A DNA stretch of 64,000 nt, taken from Ruegeria sp. ANG-S4. GTDB lineage: Bacteria > Pseudomonadota > Alphaproteobacteria > Rhodobacterales > Rhodobacteraceae. Position numbers and translations under genes: made by a program. Location of the stretch: NCBI RefSeq assembly GCF_000814005.1, contig NZ_JWLK01000001.1, positions 1,054,001-1,118,000 of the forward strand, written 5' to 3'. Each line of letters starts with the position of its first letter. The first letter of the stretch is position 1. The notes under the pieces are model-generated. The model ran no database searches, was not told the DNA's origin, and saw nothing but the letters and a program-made list of their open reading frames with translations. Of the stretch, positions 41,271 to 49,052 are shown piece by piece.

Positions 41271-42217
41271 ACGCCGCGCCCCTCAATGAGATCAAGCTTG
41301 TCGGAAACGGCGTCGTAGAGATACTCTCGGAAACTCCGAAGTCGGACGGTGTCTCGCAGGTCCGGGTGGGTCAGAACCCATAATGAAGTATGCGGGATTG
41401 GTCGTGCGCCGGGCACCCGCTGAAGCCCTGGATCGAGATCGCCCATCATGCATGGAAGGAAGGCCATACCGAGGCCGCGCTTGGCAAAAGCCATCTGGAC
41501 AAACACGTCGTTGAAACTGCCAGTGACCGGCATGGGTTCCAGCCCCGCCGAATGAACCCATTTTGGATACTCGACAACGTCATCCCAACCAAGCCAGCGT
41601 CCGTTTCGATTAGATCCCGAGAACACGTGGTCACCAATGTAGTCCGGCGAGGCATAGGCACAGGACGCCTGGGTCGCCAGATTGCGTCCGACCAAGTAGT
41701 CAGGCGGTGAATTGCCTTTGTAGGTAAAGCGCATTGCAATGTCTGCTTCCCTCTTTGACAGATCGAGAAGATCATCGGTCAGATCGAGGATCAGGTTAAC
41801 GAGCGGATTTTGCTCGACGAAGTTGGCAAGGTCGTCGGTTAGGACGCACACGGCCATCGGTAGAGGAAGGGTAAAGCGAACGTCGCCAGACAGCTCGCGG
41901 TCCCGTCCCGCGACGGATCGTTCGGCGGCGTGCATTGTTTCTTCAATTGTTCTAGCGGATACAAGCAACTCCTCGCCCGATGGCGTGATCAGTAAGCCTT
42001 CCGATGTCCGGTCGAACAGCCGTGTCTTCAACGCGAATTCAAGCGCGTCCATTCGGCGGGACACAGTAGAGTGCGCGACCTTCAGGCTCTCTGATGCACC
42101 ACGGATCGAACCCGCACGCGCGACGGCGAGAAAGACCTTCAAATCGTTCCAATCGACAGACACTGAGACAGTCACCTTTGCCTTAGAAGCGGAGTTTTCA
42201 TCGTGTTTGGATGTCAC
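41267..42217 (-). CDS. LysR-family regulator
   Basis: The 316-residue LysR protein has the DNA-binding segment WNDLKVFLAVARAGSIRGASESLKVAHSTVSRRMDALE after a 20-residue Lys/Ser-rich N-terminal extension, and an effector domain with FTLPLPMAVCVLTDDLANFVEQNP and a GLGMAFLPCMMGD segment near the end. It is placed between the DsbD-like gene (convergent) and the secreted double-SRPBCC gene, which is divergent with a 115-bp gap. The SRPBCC/hydrolase-DsbA pair is therefore its likely target. The effector is unknown. Confidence 0.85.
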   Translation of the reverse strand: MTSKHDENSASKAKVTVSVSVDWNDLKVFLAVARAGSIRGASESLKVAHSTVSRRMDALEFALKTRLFDRTSEGLLITPSGEELLVSARTIEETMHAAERSVAGRDRELSGDVRFTLPLPMAVCVLTDDLANFVEQNPLVNLILDLTDDLLDLSKREADIAMRFTYKGNSPPDYLVGRNLATQASCAYASPDYIGDHVFSGSNRNGRWLGWDDVVEYPKWVHSAGLEPMPVTGSFNDVFVQMAFAKRGLGMAFLPCMMGDLDPGLQRVPGARPIPHTSLWVLTHPDLRDTVRLRSFREYLYDAVSDKLDLIEGRGV

Positions 42218-42332
42218 ACTTCAATATATAGCTGGTGTTCCATTTTTCGTCCAGTGTGGCGCCAAAACAGAACATGAGGTGCGTTTTCAACTAGTGTAAG
42301 TCTTGCGCAGGTACCCAACCAGGAGGATTCCC

Positions 42333-43382
42333 ATGCGCCTGATTTCCACACTCAAGGCAACTGCCGCCGTTCTTTCCGTCGCCACAAGTCTCGCTGTTAC
42401 CGCACCCTCGGCGATCGCTCAAGATATGCCACCGCGTGTCGTCGGAGCGGTTATGGTCGACGAATTGACCATGGCGCCAATGCAATTCGCAATCGAAGTC
42501 GAACTCGCCGCATCGCCCGCTGAGGTTTTCGCCTTCGTTTCTGACAGTAACAACGTTGATGACATGATCGGCGCGGTGTCCAGTGTCTCCGTGTCGGGCG
42601 ACGGTATGTCTCGAGATCTGACACTCGCGGATGGCACGGTGGTGACCGAAACGATCCTCGTGAATGATGCTGGCAAAATGTCTTTTGCCTATAGCTTGCC
42701 CGGCGACAACCCGTTGGGCTTGTCCAACCACCTTGCCGTGATGCAGGTCCGCCCAGCTGAAGAACGCGACGGCGCAGTCCTGTCGTGGCAGCAGTATTTC
42801 GACGGCGAGATCCCCGCGGAGGTGATGGCGCTTTATACCAAAGCTGCAGCAAGCCTCACTGACCGATTTGGCGGCTATTCCAGCGGGATGCACAGCGGGA
42901 TCTCCGATGTCACGTTGACCCACACCCGGATGTTCAATGTGTCGGCGCAGGAAGTCTGGGCTGAGGTTGCTGAGAACTACGCCGGTGCCCACGAATGGTC
43001 GAGCGTAATCGAGTCTATCGAGTTCGAAGACACGGATGGAAAAATCGGCGACGTGCGCGCCTGTTTTATCCCCGGTCTTGGTGGCGCGACCCGCGAGATC
43101 ATCACACGCTACGACGAAGACAATCTCACCTACGCTTACACAATCGAGGCAGGCATGCCGCCCTTCGTGACCTCCAACGAGGCCGAATGGAGCGTCAAAC
43201 CGATTGATGAAGATTCGTCAGAAGTCACGGTTTCTATCGTCTTCGAGACCGCACCGGGCGTGCCGCCGCAGGCTGTCGCTTTCGCGCGGACGAGCTTCTT
43301 CATGTTCGCGGGCTTCGGGATCGACGATCTCAAGTATTTCCTTGAGAAGGGCACGCCCTACGCCCGTCAGTTCCCGTCTTAA
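42333..43382 (+). CDS. Secreted protein with two SRPBCC domains
   Basis: The start at 42333 follows AGGAGGATTCCC. The 349-residue product has a signal peptide (cleavage near AIA-QDMPP) and two START-like repeats: FAIEVELAASPAEVFAFVSDSNNVDDMIGAVSSV in the first and LTHTRMFNVSAQEVWAEVAENYAGAHEWSSVIES in the second, which contains RACFIPGLGGATREIITRYDEDNLTYAYTI. Tandem exported SRPBCC proteins are unusual; most are cytosolic single domains. It could bind a hydrophobic compound in the periplasm. It is cotranscribed with the hydrolase-DsbA fusion 24 bp downstream. Confidence 0.75.
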   Translation: MRLISTLKATAAVLSVATSLAVTAPSAIAQDMPPRVVGAVMVDELTMAPMQFAIEVELAASPAEVFAFVSDSNNVDDMIGAVSSVSVSGDGMSRDLTLADGTVVTETILVNDAGKMSFAYSLPGDNPLGLSNHLAVMQVRPAEERDGAVLSWQQYFDGEIPAEVMALYTKAAASLTDRFGGYSSGMHSGISDVTLTHTRMFNVSAQEVWAEVAENYAGAHEWSSVIESIEFEDTDGKIGDVRACFIPGLGGATREIITRYDEDNLTYAYTIEAGMPPFVTSNEAEWSVKPIDEDSSEVTVSIVFETAPGVPPQAVAFARTSFFMFAGFGIDDLKYFLEKGTPYARQFPS

Positions 43383-43406
43383 AACTAATCGCCCAAGGGG
43401 TCGAAC

Positions 43407-44774
43407 ATGCGTAAAACAATATCTCTTCTGCTAGCAGTTGGCTTGTCGATCCCCTTCGCAGCCGTGGCCCCCAACGGGGCCGCGGCGCAATCTGACGCGG
43501 ACATCATCACGCTCGTGACCGATCAGGGTGAGATCGATGCACGGATCATACGAGAGGCGGACGCACCCGGCGCCGCGCTCATCATAGGCCTCCATGGTTA
43601 CGGCATGGACGCCAAGCAGATTGAATCACTCGTCAATGTTGAGCCAAACACAGACCACTCCTTTGTTGCCTTGAACGCGCCGGTGCCCGTGGAGGGCGGA
43701 GGGGGCGCTTGGTTCCCTCTCGACGATAGCTCGGGCTCAATTGTGGTGGACCTTGACGATGTGCGCCTGGGCAGCGACACGGTTGCGGACGCAACACTCG
43801 CGCTCGTCACCGAGACCGGAGCGGACCCCGCGCAGGTCTACATCGTTGGGTTCAGTCAAGGTGCGTCGATGGCGCTTGGGCTTGCGTTGACCCACCCCGA
43901 TCTCGCGGCGGGCTACATTGCCTTTGCGGGCGGGTTGCCGCGCGAGGTCCGCGCAGAAGACTGGACAGTCGAAGGCGGCGCGCCGGTCCTGTTGGGCTAC
44001 GGCACGCGCGACGCGCGATATAGCGCCGAGGAACTGGACGCAACCGTCGCCGCGCTTTCAGATGCAGGACTGTCCGTTCAACTGGAAACCTTCCCGGTCC
44101 CCCATGTCGTCAGCAGCGCCGGGCGCCGCGCCATTACGGCCTGGATTGACGACCGGATTGCAGGTGTGCCAGTGCCGCAAATTCGGCCGCTTCCCATTGC
44201 GGCCACAGCTGCCCCTGACACCGACGCCGCGCCTGAAACCGTAATTGCCGAAGCCTTAGTCGCCGCTGATGCGCGCGGCGGCTATTTCGGGAACCCCGAG
44301 GGCGATCTCGTGATCTACAAGTTCTTCGACTTCAACTGTTCGATCTGCCGCATCGCGCACCGCCAGATGGACAGGTTCCTGTCGCAGATGCCCGACAATA
44401 CGCGCGTGGTTGCGGTGGACGTTCCGCTGCTTGGTCCCGGATCGCGCGAAGCCGCGGCGTTGACGTTCTCGATCGCAAAGCCGGAAGACTATAACCGCGC
44501 CTACCACGCGCTCATGGATGGCCGGGGCCAAATGACGGGCGCCCGCGCGCTCCGTGAGCTTGAATCCATCGGGATTGCCGTGGGGATTGCGGATACCGAA
44601 GCTGCAATCGACGCATACCAGAACGACATGCGGGTCAACACGGCGGCCATGCGCGCGCTTGGCCTTGTGGGTACACCGGGCTTCTTTGTCCGCTTGCCGG
44701 ATGGCCGCGAACAGATGTTCACCGGCTGGGACGCGCAGGCAATTGCGGCCTTCGTTGGCTTAACGCTGAAGTAA
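43407..44774 (+). CDS. Secreted fusion of esterase-type alpha/beta hydrolase and DsbA-like domain
   Basis: The 455-residue protein opens with a signal peptide ending near AAAQSD. Residues 55-250 form a phospholipase/carboxylesterase-type hydrolase: LHGYGMDAK, nucleophile Ser150 in GFSQGAS, Asp202 in GYGTRDARYS and His233 in PVPHVVSS. After a Pro/Ala-rich linker, residues 290-455 are a DsbA/thioredoxin-like domain with Cys311-Ser-Ile-Cys314 in FFDFNCSICRIAH and a cis-Pro loop at GTPGFFV (Pro424). Both active sites look complete. The fusion is unusual and would couple hydrolysis and disulfide chemistry in the periplasm. It belongs with the secreted SRPBCC gene before it and is a plausible client of the DsbD-like reductase. 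Confidence 0.8.
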   Translation: MRKTISLLLAVGLSIPFAAVAPNGAAAQSDADIITLVTDQGEIDARIIREADAPGAALIIGLHGYGMDAKQIESLVNVEPNTDHSFVALNAPVPVEGGGGAWFPLDDSSGSIVVDLDDVRLGSDTVADATLALVTETGADPAQVYIVGFSQGASMALGLALTHPDLAAGYIAFAGGLPREVRAEDWTVEGGAPVLLGYGTRDARYSAEELDATVAALSDAGLSVQLETFPVPHVVSSAGRRAITAWIDDRIAGVPVPQIRPLPIAATAAPDTDAAPETVIAEALVAADARGGYFGNPEGDLVIYKFFDFNCSICRIAHRQMDRFLSQMPDNTRVVAVDVPLLGPGSREAAALTFSIAKPEDYNRAYHALMDGRGQMTGARALRELESIGIAVGIADTEAAIDAYQNDMRVNTAAMRALGLVGTPGFFVRLPDGREQMFTGWDAQAIAAFVGLTLK

Positions 44775-44802
44775 TCCAAGCCAGTTTCCGGAGGCCACAG
44801 AT

Positions 44803-45108
44803 ATGACCGAAGCACTGTAATTCAAAACAGATGACCTAGGCGCGGCTCAAACGCTCTTGTCCCAGGTCCGTCAGCGTTCGACGACATTGGTCGAACCGCT
44901 CTCTGCCGAAGATGCCATGCTGCAGTCCATGGAAGACGCGAGCCCCGCCAAGCGGCATCTGGCCCATACCACCTGGTTTTTTGAGGAATTCATTCTTCGA
45001 CCGCGCGTCAAAGACTACGTCTCTCCGGACGACCGGTTCGCGTTCCTCTTCAATTCTTACTATGTGCAGGCAGGTTATTGGTGCGTTAATTTAATGTCTG
45101 CTTTCTAA
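44803..45108 (+). pseudogene. egtB: egtB remnant (ergothioneine biosynthesis sulfoxide synthase, N-terminal part)
   Basis: The frame begins MTEAL and meets an in-frame TAA at 44818. It then continues as LLSQVRQRSTTLVEPLSAED, QSMEDASPAKRHLAHTTWFFEEFIL and FAFLFNSYY, matching the DinB-like N-terminal domain of EgtB, including its iron-ligand His region (HLAHTTWFFE). Similarity ends abruptly at YYVQAG, near one arm of a 12-bp inverted repeat. The sulfatase-modifying-factor-like catalytic domain is absent. The gene is therefore dead. GGAGG upstream of the ATG shows it was once translated after the hydrolase-DsbA gene. Confidence 0.8.
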
Positions 45109-45234
45109 ACTGGGCGATGCAGCATTGAAAGAGTAGGCGAACGGCGGCTTTGGGCCGTCATTTTCCAATCGTCAAATTTCAATGGTTGACAGGTTGGAGC
45201 GCGTAGTTCCAGCGCGGCACTCAAATTAACGCAC
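45081..45234. repeat. 12-bp inverted repeat enclosing a repeat copy at the egtB break
   Basis: GTGCGTTAATTT at 45081-45092 and AAATTAACGCAC at 45223-45234 are perfect complements. Between them lies GAACGGCGGCTTTGGGCCG, the core of the dispersed repeat. The right arm also encodes the last codons and stop of the lipoprotein gene. The unit looks like a MITE-sized insertion or the scar of a deletion. Confidence 0.5.
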
Positions 45235-45522
45235 AGGAACAGAGAATAATATGTACCCGTCTTTGCGACCTACTTCTTCAGCGCCTGTGTCGGTGATAAA
45301 GACACCCAGATTCTCCATATCTTCGGGGCAACCAACCAAGTCGGCAGCGTCATCGAGGAACTGGTTGGTGAAATCATTCTCACCGATCCGGCGGCACTGA
45401 TCACCCTCTGCGCGGTAACCGTCCCCAAAAAATGGCAGATCCGTATCCGAGTTAGTTTGGTCGGACGCACAGGCGGAGAGCGAGAGGGCTGTTAGGCTCA
45501 GGATAACATTGCGCACAAGCAA
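45226..45522 (-). CDS. Small lipoprotein, unknown
   Basis: The 98-residue product begins MLVRNVILSLTALSLSAC with lipobox LSAC and Cys18 as lipidation site. The mature part has cysteines at DQCRRIG and LVGCPEDM, which may pair, and a C-terminal beta stretch (DGYILFSVPVR). Its last codons overlap the inverted repeat at 45223, so the true C-terminus may have been altered by the rearrangement that cut egtB. AAAGGAGTTTGC lies before the ATG. No family is recognised. Confidence 0.6.
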   Translation of the reverse strand: MLVRNVILSLTALSLSACASDQTNSDTDLPFFGDGYRAEGDQCRRIGENDFTNQFLDDAADLVGCPEDMENLGVFITDTGAEEVGRKDGYILFSVPVR

Positions 45523-45689
45523 ACTCCTTTAGTTGAATTGCGAGCAGTTTAGCATTTTTTCCGCTGTGTCAGAACACTCTAAGGTTCCATTTGATTTGCA
45601 TAAACCTGATCTGTTCAATCAACAGCACAGAGGCAGTTTCCAGCACCATTTTTCGGCGCACAGCTTTTGCGAAGTTTTACCAGTCAAAC

Positions 45690-45765
45690 GCTGGAGTAAC
45701 ATAAGAACAGGGCTCGCCGCATTGCGGTGTGGGCGGAATCGATGAATGGCAGGTTTGGGCCGATA
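45690..45765 (+). repeat. Dispersed intergenic repeat, copy 7
   Basis: CGCTGGAGTAAC, CGCCGCATTGCGG and GGCAGGTTTGGGCCG follow the order of the longer copies; less well kept. It lies between a lipoprotein and a GST gene. Confidence 0.4.
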
Positions 45766-45778
45766 CGACTTGTTGCGT

Positions 45779-46414
45779 TCAGCCGTTAAACCAAATCGGC
45801 GCATCGTCTTCTGACCAAGTTGCATACTTTTTCATGACCAGCAGGAACGCTTCACTGTTTAGGAACTGATCCAACCAAGCGACTAAACTTGGCCACTTCT
45901 GCGCATCAAACCACGCCCGGTCTATATGTGCAAATTGGCGAACAAATGGCAGAAGCGCTAGATCGGCTAGGGTGGGTCTATCTCCAAAAAGCCAGGCCCG
46001 CCCAACTAACCGCTCGTTGAGGTCGAGCAAGTAGCCCATCGCTTTCCTGCGTTCCTCATTGAAGTCCAGATCCGGATAACGCGTAGCGTATTTTGTATGA
46101 TCCAGTGCAGTTTTGAACGGGCCATCATTCGCCGAAATTAGGTCCCAGCCTTCTGGGGGCATGTCCAAAAGCCGCTGCGGATCATTTTGTTGAAGCGCCC
46201 AAACCATGATTTCCAGGCTTTCATCTATGACTTTGTCTGGAAGACGAAGCGCGGGCACTGTGCCGGATGGGGATGTTTGCAAGAAAGCGTCTGGCTTGTC
46301 CCTCAAGAGAATTTCGCGCAACTCGACTGTTACTCGTGAACTCGCAAGTGCGAGCCTGGCTCTTATCGCGTAAGGGCAGCGACGAAACGTCCAAAAGATA
46401 GGGTTGTTATCCAT
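45779..46414 (-). CDS. Glutathione S-transferase family protein
   Basis: From ATG 46414 the product has 211 residues. The thioredoxin-like N-terminal domain reads PIFWTFRRCPYAIRARLALA with a CPYA motif (CxxA, as in omega and beta-type GSTs), TSPSGTVPALRLPD with the cis-Pro, and DESLEIMVWAL for the glutathione gamma-Glu. The all-helical C-terminal domain contains LFGDRPTLADLALLPFVRQFAH, the N-capping motif. It probably conjugates or reduces with glutathione. A TTG at 46450 is a less likely start. It is monocistronic. Confidence 0.85.
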   Translation of the reverse strand: MDNNPIFWTFRRCPYAIRARLALASSRVTVELREILLRDKPDAFLQTSPSGTVPALRLPDKVIDESLEIMVWALQQNDPQRLLDMPPEGWDLISANDGPFKTALDHTKYATRYPDLDFNEERRKAMGYLLDLNERLVGRAWLFGDRPTLADLALLPFVRQFAHIDRAWFDAQKWPSLVAWLDQFLNSEAFLLVMKKYATWSEDDAPIWFNG

Positions 46415-46749
46415 TCTAGGATTTATCTCCAGATCTATCTGGCTGGTCAAACCTCCAATCGACTGCCTATTGGAACTCCTGCCTACTGTTTATGGGCAGA
46501 TAGGTGTGGCGATCCTGCCGTCCCAACAAATAAACGCTGCAACGGTGTCAAAGTCGGCTTTGCGGTTGCGGCAGCTGTATCAATAACGGCCGTTGGACGT
46601 CGGCTCTGGGCCGATGGCTAGGTAGTGGTAATCGGGACAGGGGCCTATGCTGCGTCCACTCCGAGGTCAGCAAAGAGCCCATTTAGTCGATCGCTGCAAC
46701 AAGAACGGGTGTCCGCTACGGGAATTGCCAACGGGGCGATCTGGGCGAG
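46415..46749. other. Gene-free stretch holding a dispersed repeat end
   Basis: The repeat 3' block GTCGGCTCTGGGCCG is at about 46595-46615, the same as the block near 63925. Nothing else is supported. The region separates the GST gene from the end of the long operon. Confidence 0.45.
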
Positions 46750-47157
46750 CTATCCATGCATCTTCGCTCCCTTGGTGATTTTGTCCACGATCTTCTTGTC
46801 GGCGCGCAGCGCGATGCCAACGGTATTAGCCTCGTCAGGTCCATGTTCCGCAAAGACCGCCCGATTGGCGTCATCGTGCCCTGTGGCAAACATCTCCTCG
46901 ATGTAGGCCACAGTGTCTACACCTCTGCCGCGCGCTCGATTTCGAATGTTGGGCAGCACATTGGCCGCGCCTGACAAAACGATCACAGGCTGAACACTCA
47001 TCGGCAGATACGTGTTGCCGTCACAGTCTTCGTAAGGTTTGCCGATCAGGTCAGGATTGGCCCCGGTGACACCGCTCATCAAAAACGCGGTGACGTTCAA
47101 TTTCTGCCATGTGGCCAGGTCGTCGCGGACGATGATGGCGATCTTCGTTTCGAACAT
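46750..47157 (-). CDS. DUF2000 family protein
   Basis: The start at ATG 47157 has AAGGA upstream and begins MFETKIAIIVRDDLATWQKLNVTAFLMSGV, the usual opening of DUF2000. The 135-residue product also has YLPMSVQPVIVLSGAANVL and DTVAYIEEMFATGHDDANRAVF. DUF2000 proteins adopt the peptidyl-tRNA-hydrolase-2-like fold, but their function is unknown. It is the last gene of the co-directional series that begins with the MttB-family gene at 56687, following the LysE-like small membrane protein by 14 bp. Confidence 0.8.
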   Translation of the reverse strand: MFETKIAIIVRDDLATWQKLNVTAFLMSGVTGANPDLIGKPYEDCDGNTYLPMSVQPVIVLSGAANVLPNIRNRARGRGVDTVAYIEEMFATGHDDANRAVFAEHGPDEANTVGIALRADKKIVDKITKGAKMHG

Positions 47158-47171
47158 GTTTGTGTTCCTTC

Positions 47172-47369
47172 TCAGATAATTGTGATCATGGATGCGGCGA
47201 GGCTCAAGCCAAGGGCATAGTTGAAGAGTCGTGCAGCTGTTGGGTTCGCTAAGGTCCTGCGCAAGGCGGCCCCGCTGGCCAGCCATGGGAAACATCTCAG
47301 AATGGCAGCAGAAATGAACACCGCGCTAAGCGTGATTGCCTGTACGAAGGCAAATCCATCTGCGGCCAT
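47172..47369 (-). CDS. Small membrane protein resembling the C-terminus of LysE-family exporters
   Basis: The 65-residue product has two hydrophobic segments with ALRRTLANPTAARLFNYALGLSLAASM between and in the second. This matches the last helices of LysE/RhtB transporters (LRRxLxxPxAxRWxxRxLGxLLxxLG). It is thus either a truncated exporter or a free-standing two-helix protein. The ATG follows GGAAGAC and lies 9 bp after the TPP-enzyme stop, so it appears to be translated as part of the operon. Whether it keeps a function is unknown. Confidence 0.5.
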   Translation of the reverse strand: MAADGFAFVQAITLSAVFISAAILRCFPWLASGAALRRTLANPTAARLFNYALGLSLAASMITII

Positions 47370-47378
47370 GTCTTCCGC

Positions 47379-49049
47379 TTAGTCCTTACTTGCAGTCTTG
47401 AATAGATCTTTGCGCAAGGTCATCAGCGCTTTCGGATCGATTTTTGCTTGGATAACCGTTGTATTGTTAGAGGCGATCGCGTGTTTCAAAGCAGGCCCTA
47501 CTTCACCGTCACCCTCGACCCAAATACCTTCACCGCCACAAAGCTCGGCAAATGTGTCGAAGCGCGGGGACCTGATTTCGGCACCGAGCAGCCGCCCTCC
47601 ATAAAATTCTTCTTGATAAGCTTTTTCGGCACCCCAGGCCTCGTTGTCGAGAACAACGATTGTGATAGGTAGATCGTGCGCAATAGCAGTTTGAATTTCG
47701 ATCATCGTGTAGCCGATCGCCCCATCGCCCATCACAGCGACAACAGGGCGATCAGGGGCGGCGGCCTTCGCACCGATGGCGGCAGCGAGGCCGAAACCGA
47801 CCAACCCGAAATCAAGTGGCGTGATGAGCGACATCGGCGCGTAGTGCGCGAGCCTGTCTGCAGCCTGAAGACAGGTGTTACCTGTGTCGAGCGTGACAAT
47901 CGCATCTTCTGGCAGTACGTCGCGAATTTCCGCCAGCGCGCGCCGGGGATGCATAGGGAGCGTGGCGAGGGTGGCTTCTTTGGCGCGTTCGGCCCAAAGG
48001 GATTCCATGTCTGCCTTGAAACCCTCCCGCCAGGCATCGCAATCGGGTTTAGTAGCGGCGTCGCATAGTGCTTCGGCGCTGAGGCGCGCGTCTCCTTGCG
48101 CAGCGATCTCAGCGGGGAAATAGCGGCCCACGGCTGAGCCTTCGACATCTATATGTGCGATGCGCGTATCCGCACCCACATAGTCGTTACTGTGGAAGGT
48201 TGAGTTGAAGCCGAGCCTTGCGCCAAGGACGACCATAACGTCGGCCTCTTTGGTCAGGCGGCTGGCCACGGTGTTGCCGCGAGGGCCCGCTTGTCCAGCA
48301 AACCAGGGGTGGCGGTGACGCATCACGTCGGCGTGGCCTGTTGAAGCAACAACCGGCACCTCGTGTTTCTCTGCCAGCGTCGTGAGGGCGGCGCGACCTG
48401 CTCCCCATTTGAAACCACCGCCTGCGAAGATCACGGGGCGTTTGGCCGCCGAAAGTAGATCGGCAATCGCTGCAATATCTTCGGGTGCTGCGGGGCCGGG
48501 GCGTGCCAGCTTGAGTGGTTTTGGTTCGATAGCTGGGCCTTCGGCGGAGAAGAGATCACGCGGGACATGCAGGACGACCGGACCACGGCGGCCGGAATTT
48601 GCCAATCTGATCGCATCTTCGACCATGGGTGCCAGACGGGCTGGATCCGTGACCATGACAGAGCGTTTCGATATCGGCGCGAAGAGGGCGACCTGATCGA
48701 CCTCTTGAAACGTGTCTTTGGCCTGATCAGCTCGGGTGATTGCCCCTGCGATGACCACAAGCGGCGAATAGGCGAGCTGCGCCTCGGCCACGGCGGTAAC
48801 GATGTTCACCACGCCGGGTCCGGCCTGCGCGCCCAGAACCACGCCCGGCTTACCGGTCATCCGTGCCCAAGCGTCCGCCATATGCCCGGCCGCGCGTTCG
48901 TCGCGTGCCCCGACATAGGCGATTTCGCCGCCTTGATACATCGCATCGTAAAGCTCCAGCATGGAGCCGCCCAAAAGGCCGAACACGGTATCGATGCTGT
49001 TGGCTTTCAGGACTCGGTAGACGGCCTCACCGCCGTTGATTGTGGTCAT
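47379..49049 (-). CDS. TPP-dependent acetolactate-synthase-like enzyme
   Basis: The 556-residue protein has the three domains of the acetohydroxyacid synthase/pyruvate-oxidase fold. The catalytic Glu is in GARDERAAGHMADAWARMTG near residue 50. The central domain begins around AAPEDIAAIADLLSAAKRPVIFAGGGF. The C-terminal TPP/Mg motif runs GDGAIGYTMIEIQTAIAHDL to VVLDNEAWG. It forms or cleaves C-C bonds next to a carbonyl. It follows two GcvT-FAD dehydrogenases by 3 bp, so it probably acts on a 2-oxo acid made in the same pathway, e.g. as decarboxylase or carboligase. It is not clearly Xsc or IlvB. The reaction is inferred. Confidence 0.8.
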   Translation of the reverse strand: MTTINGGEAVYRVLKANSIDTVFGLLGGSMLELYDAMYQGGEIAYVGARDERAAGHMADAWARMTGKPGVVLGAQAGPGVVNIVTAVAEAQLAYSPLVVIAGAITRADQAKDTFQEVDQVALFAPISKRSVMVTDPARLAPMVEDAIRLANSGRRGPVVLHVPRDLFSAEGPAIEPKPLKLARPGPAAPEDIAAIADLLSAAKRPVIFAGGGFKWGAGRAALTTLAEKHEVPVVASTGHADVMRHRHPWFAGQAGPRGNTVASRLTKEADVMVVLGARLGFNSTFHSNDYVGADTRIAHIDVEGSAVGRYFPAEIAAQGDARLSAEALCDAATKPDCDAWREGFKADMESLWAERAKEATLATLPMHPRRALAEIRDVLPEDAIVTLDTGNTCLQAADRLAHYAPMSLITPLDFGLVGFGLAAAIGAKAAAPDRPVVAVMGDGAIGYTMIEIQTAIAHDLPITIVVLDNEAWGAEKAYQEEFYGGRLLGAEIRSPRFDTFAELCGGEGIWVEGDGEVGPALKHAIASNNTTVIQAKIDPKALMTLRKDLFKTASKD

Positions 49050-49052
49050 GTC

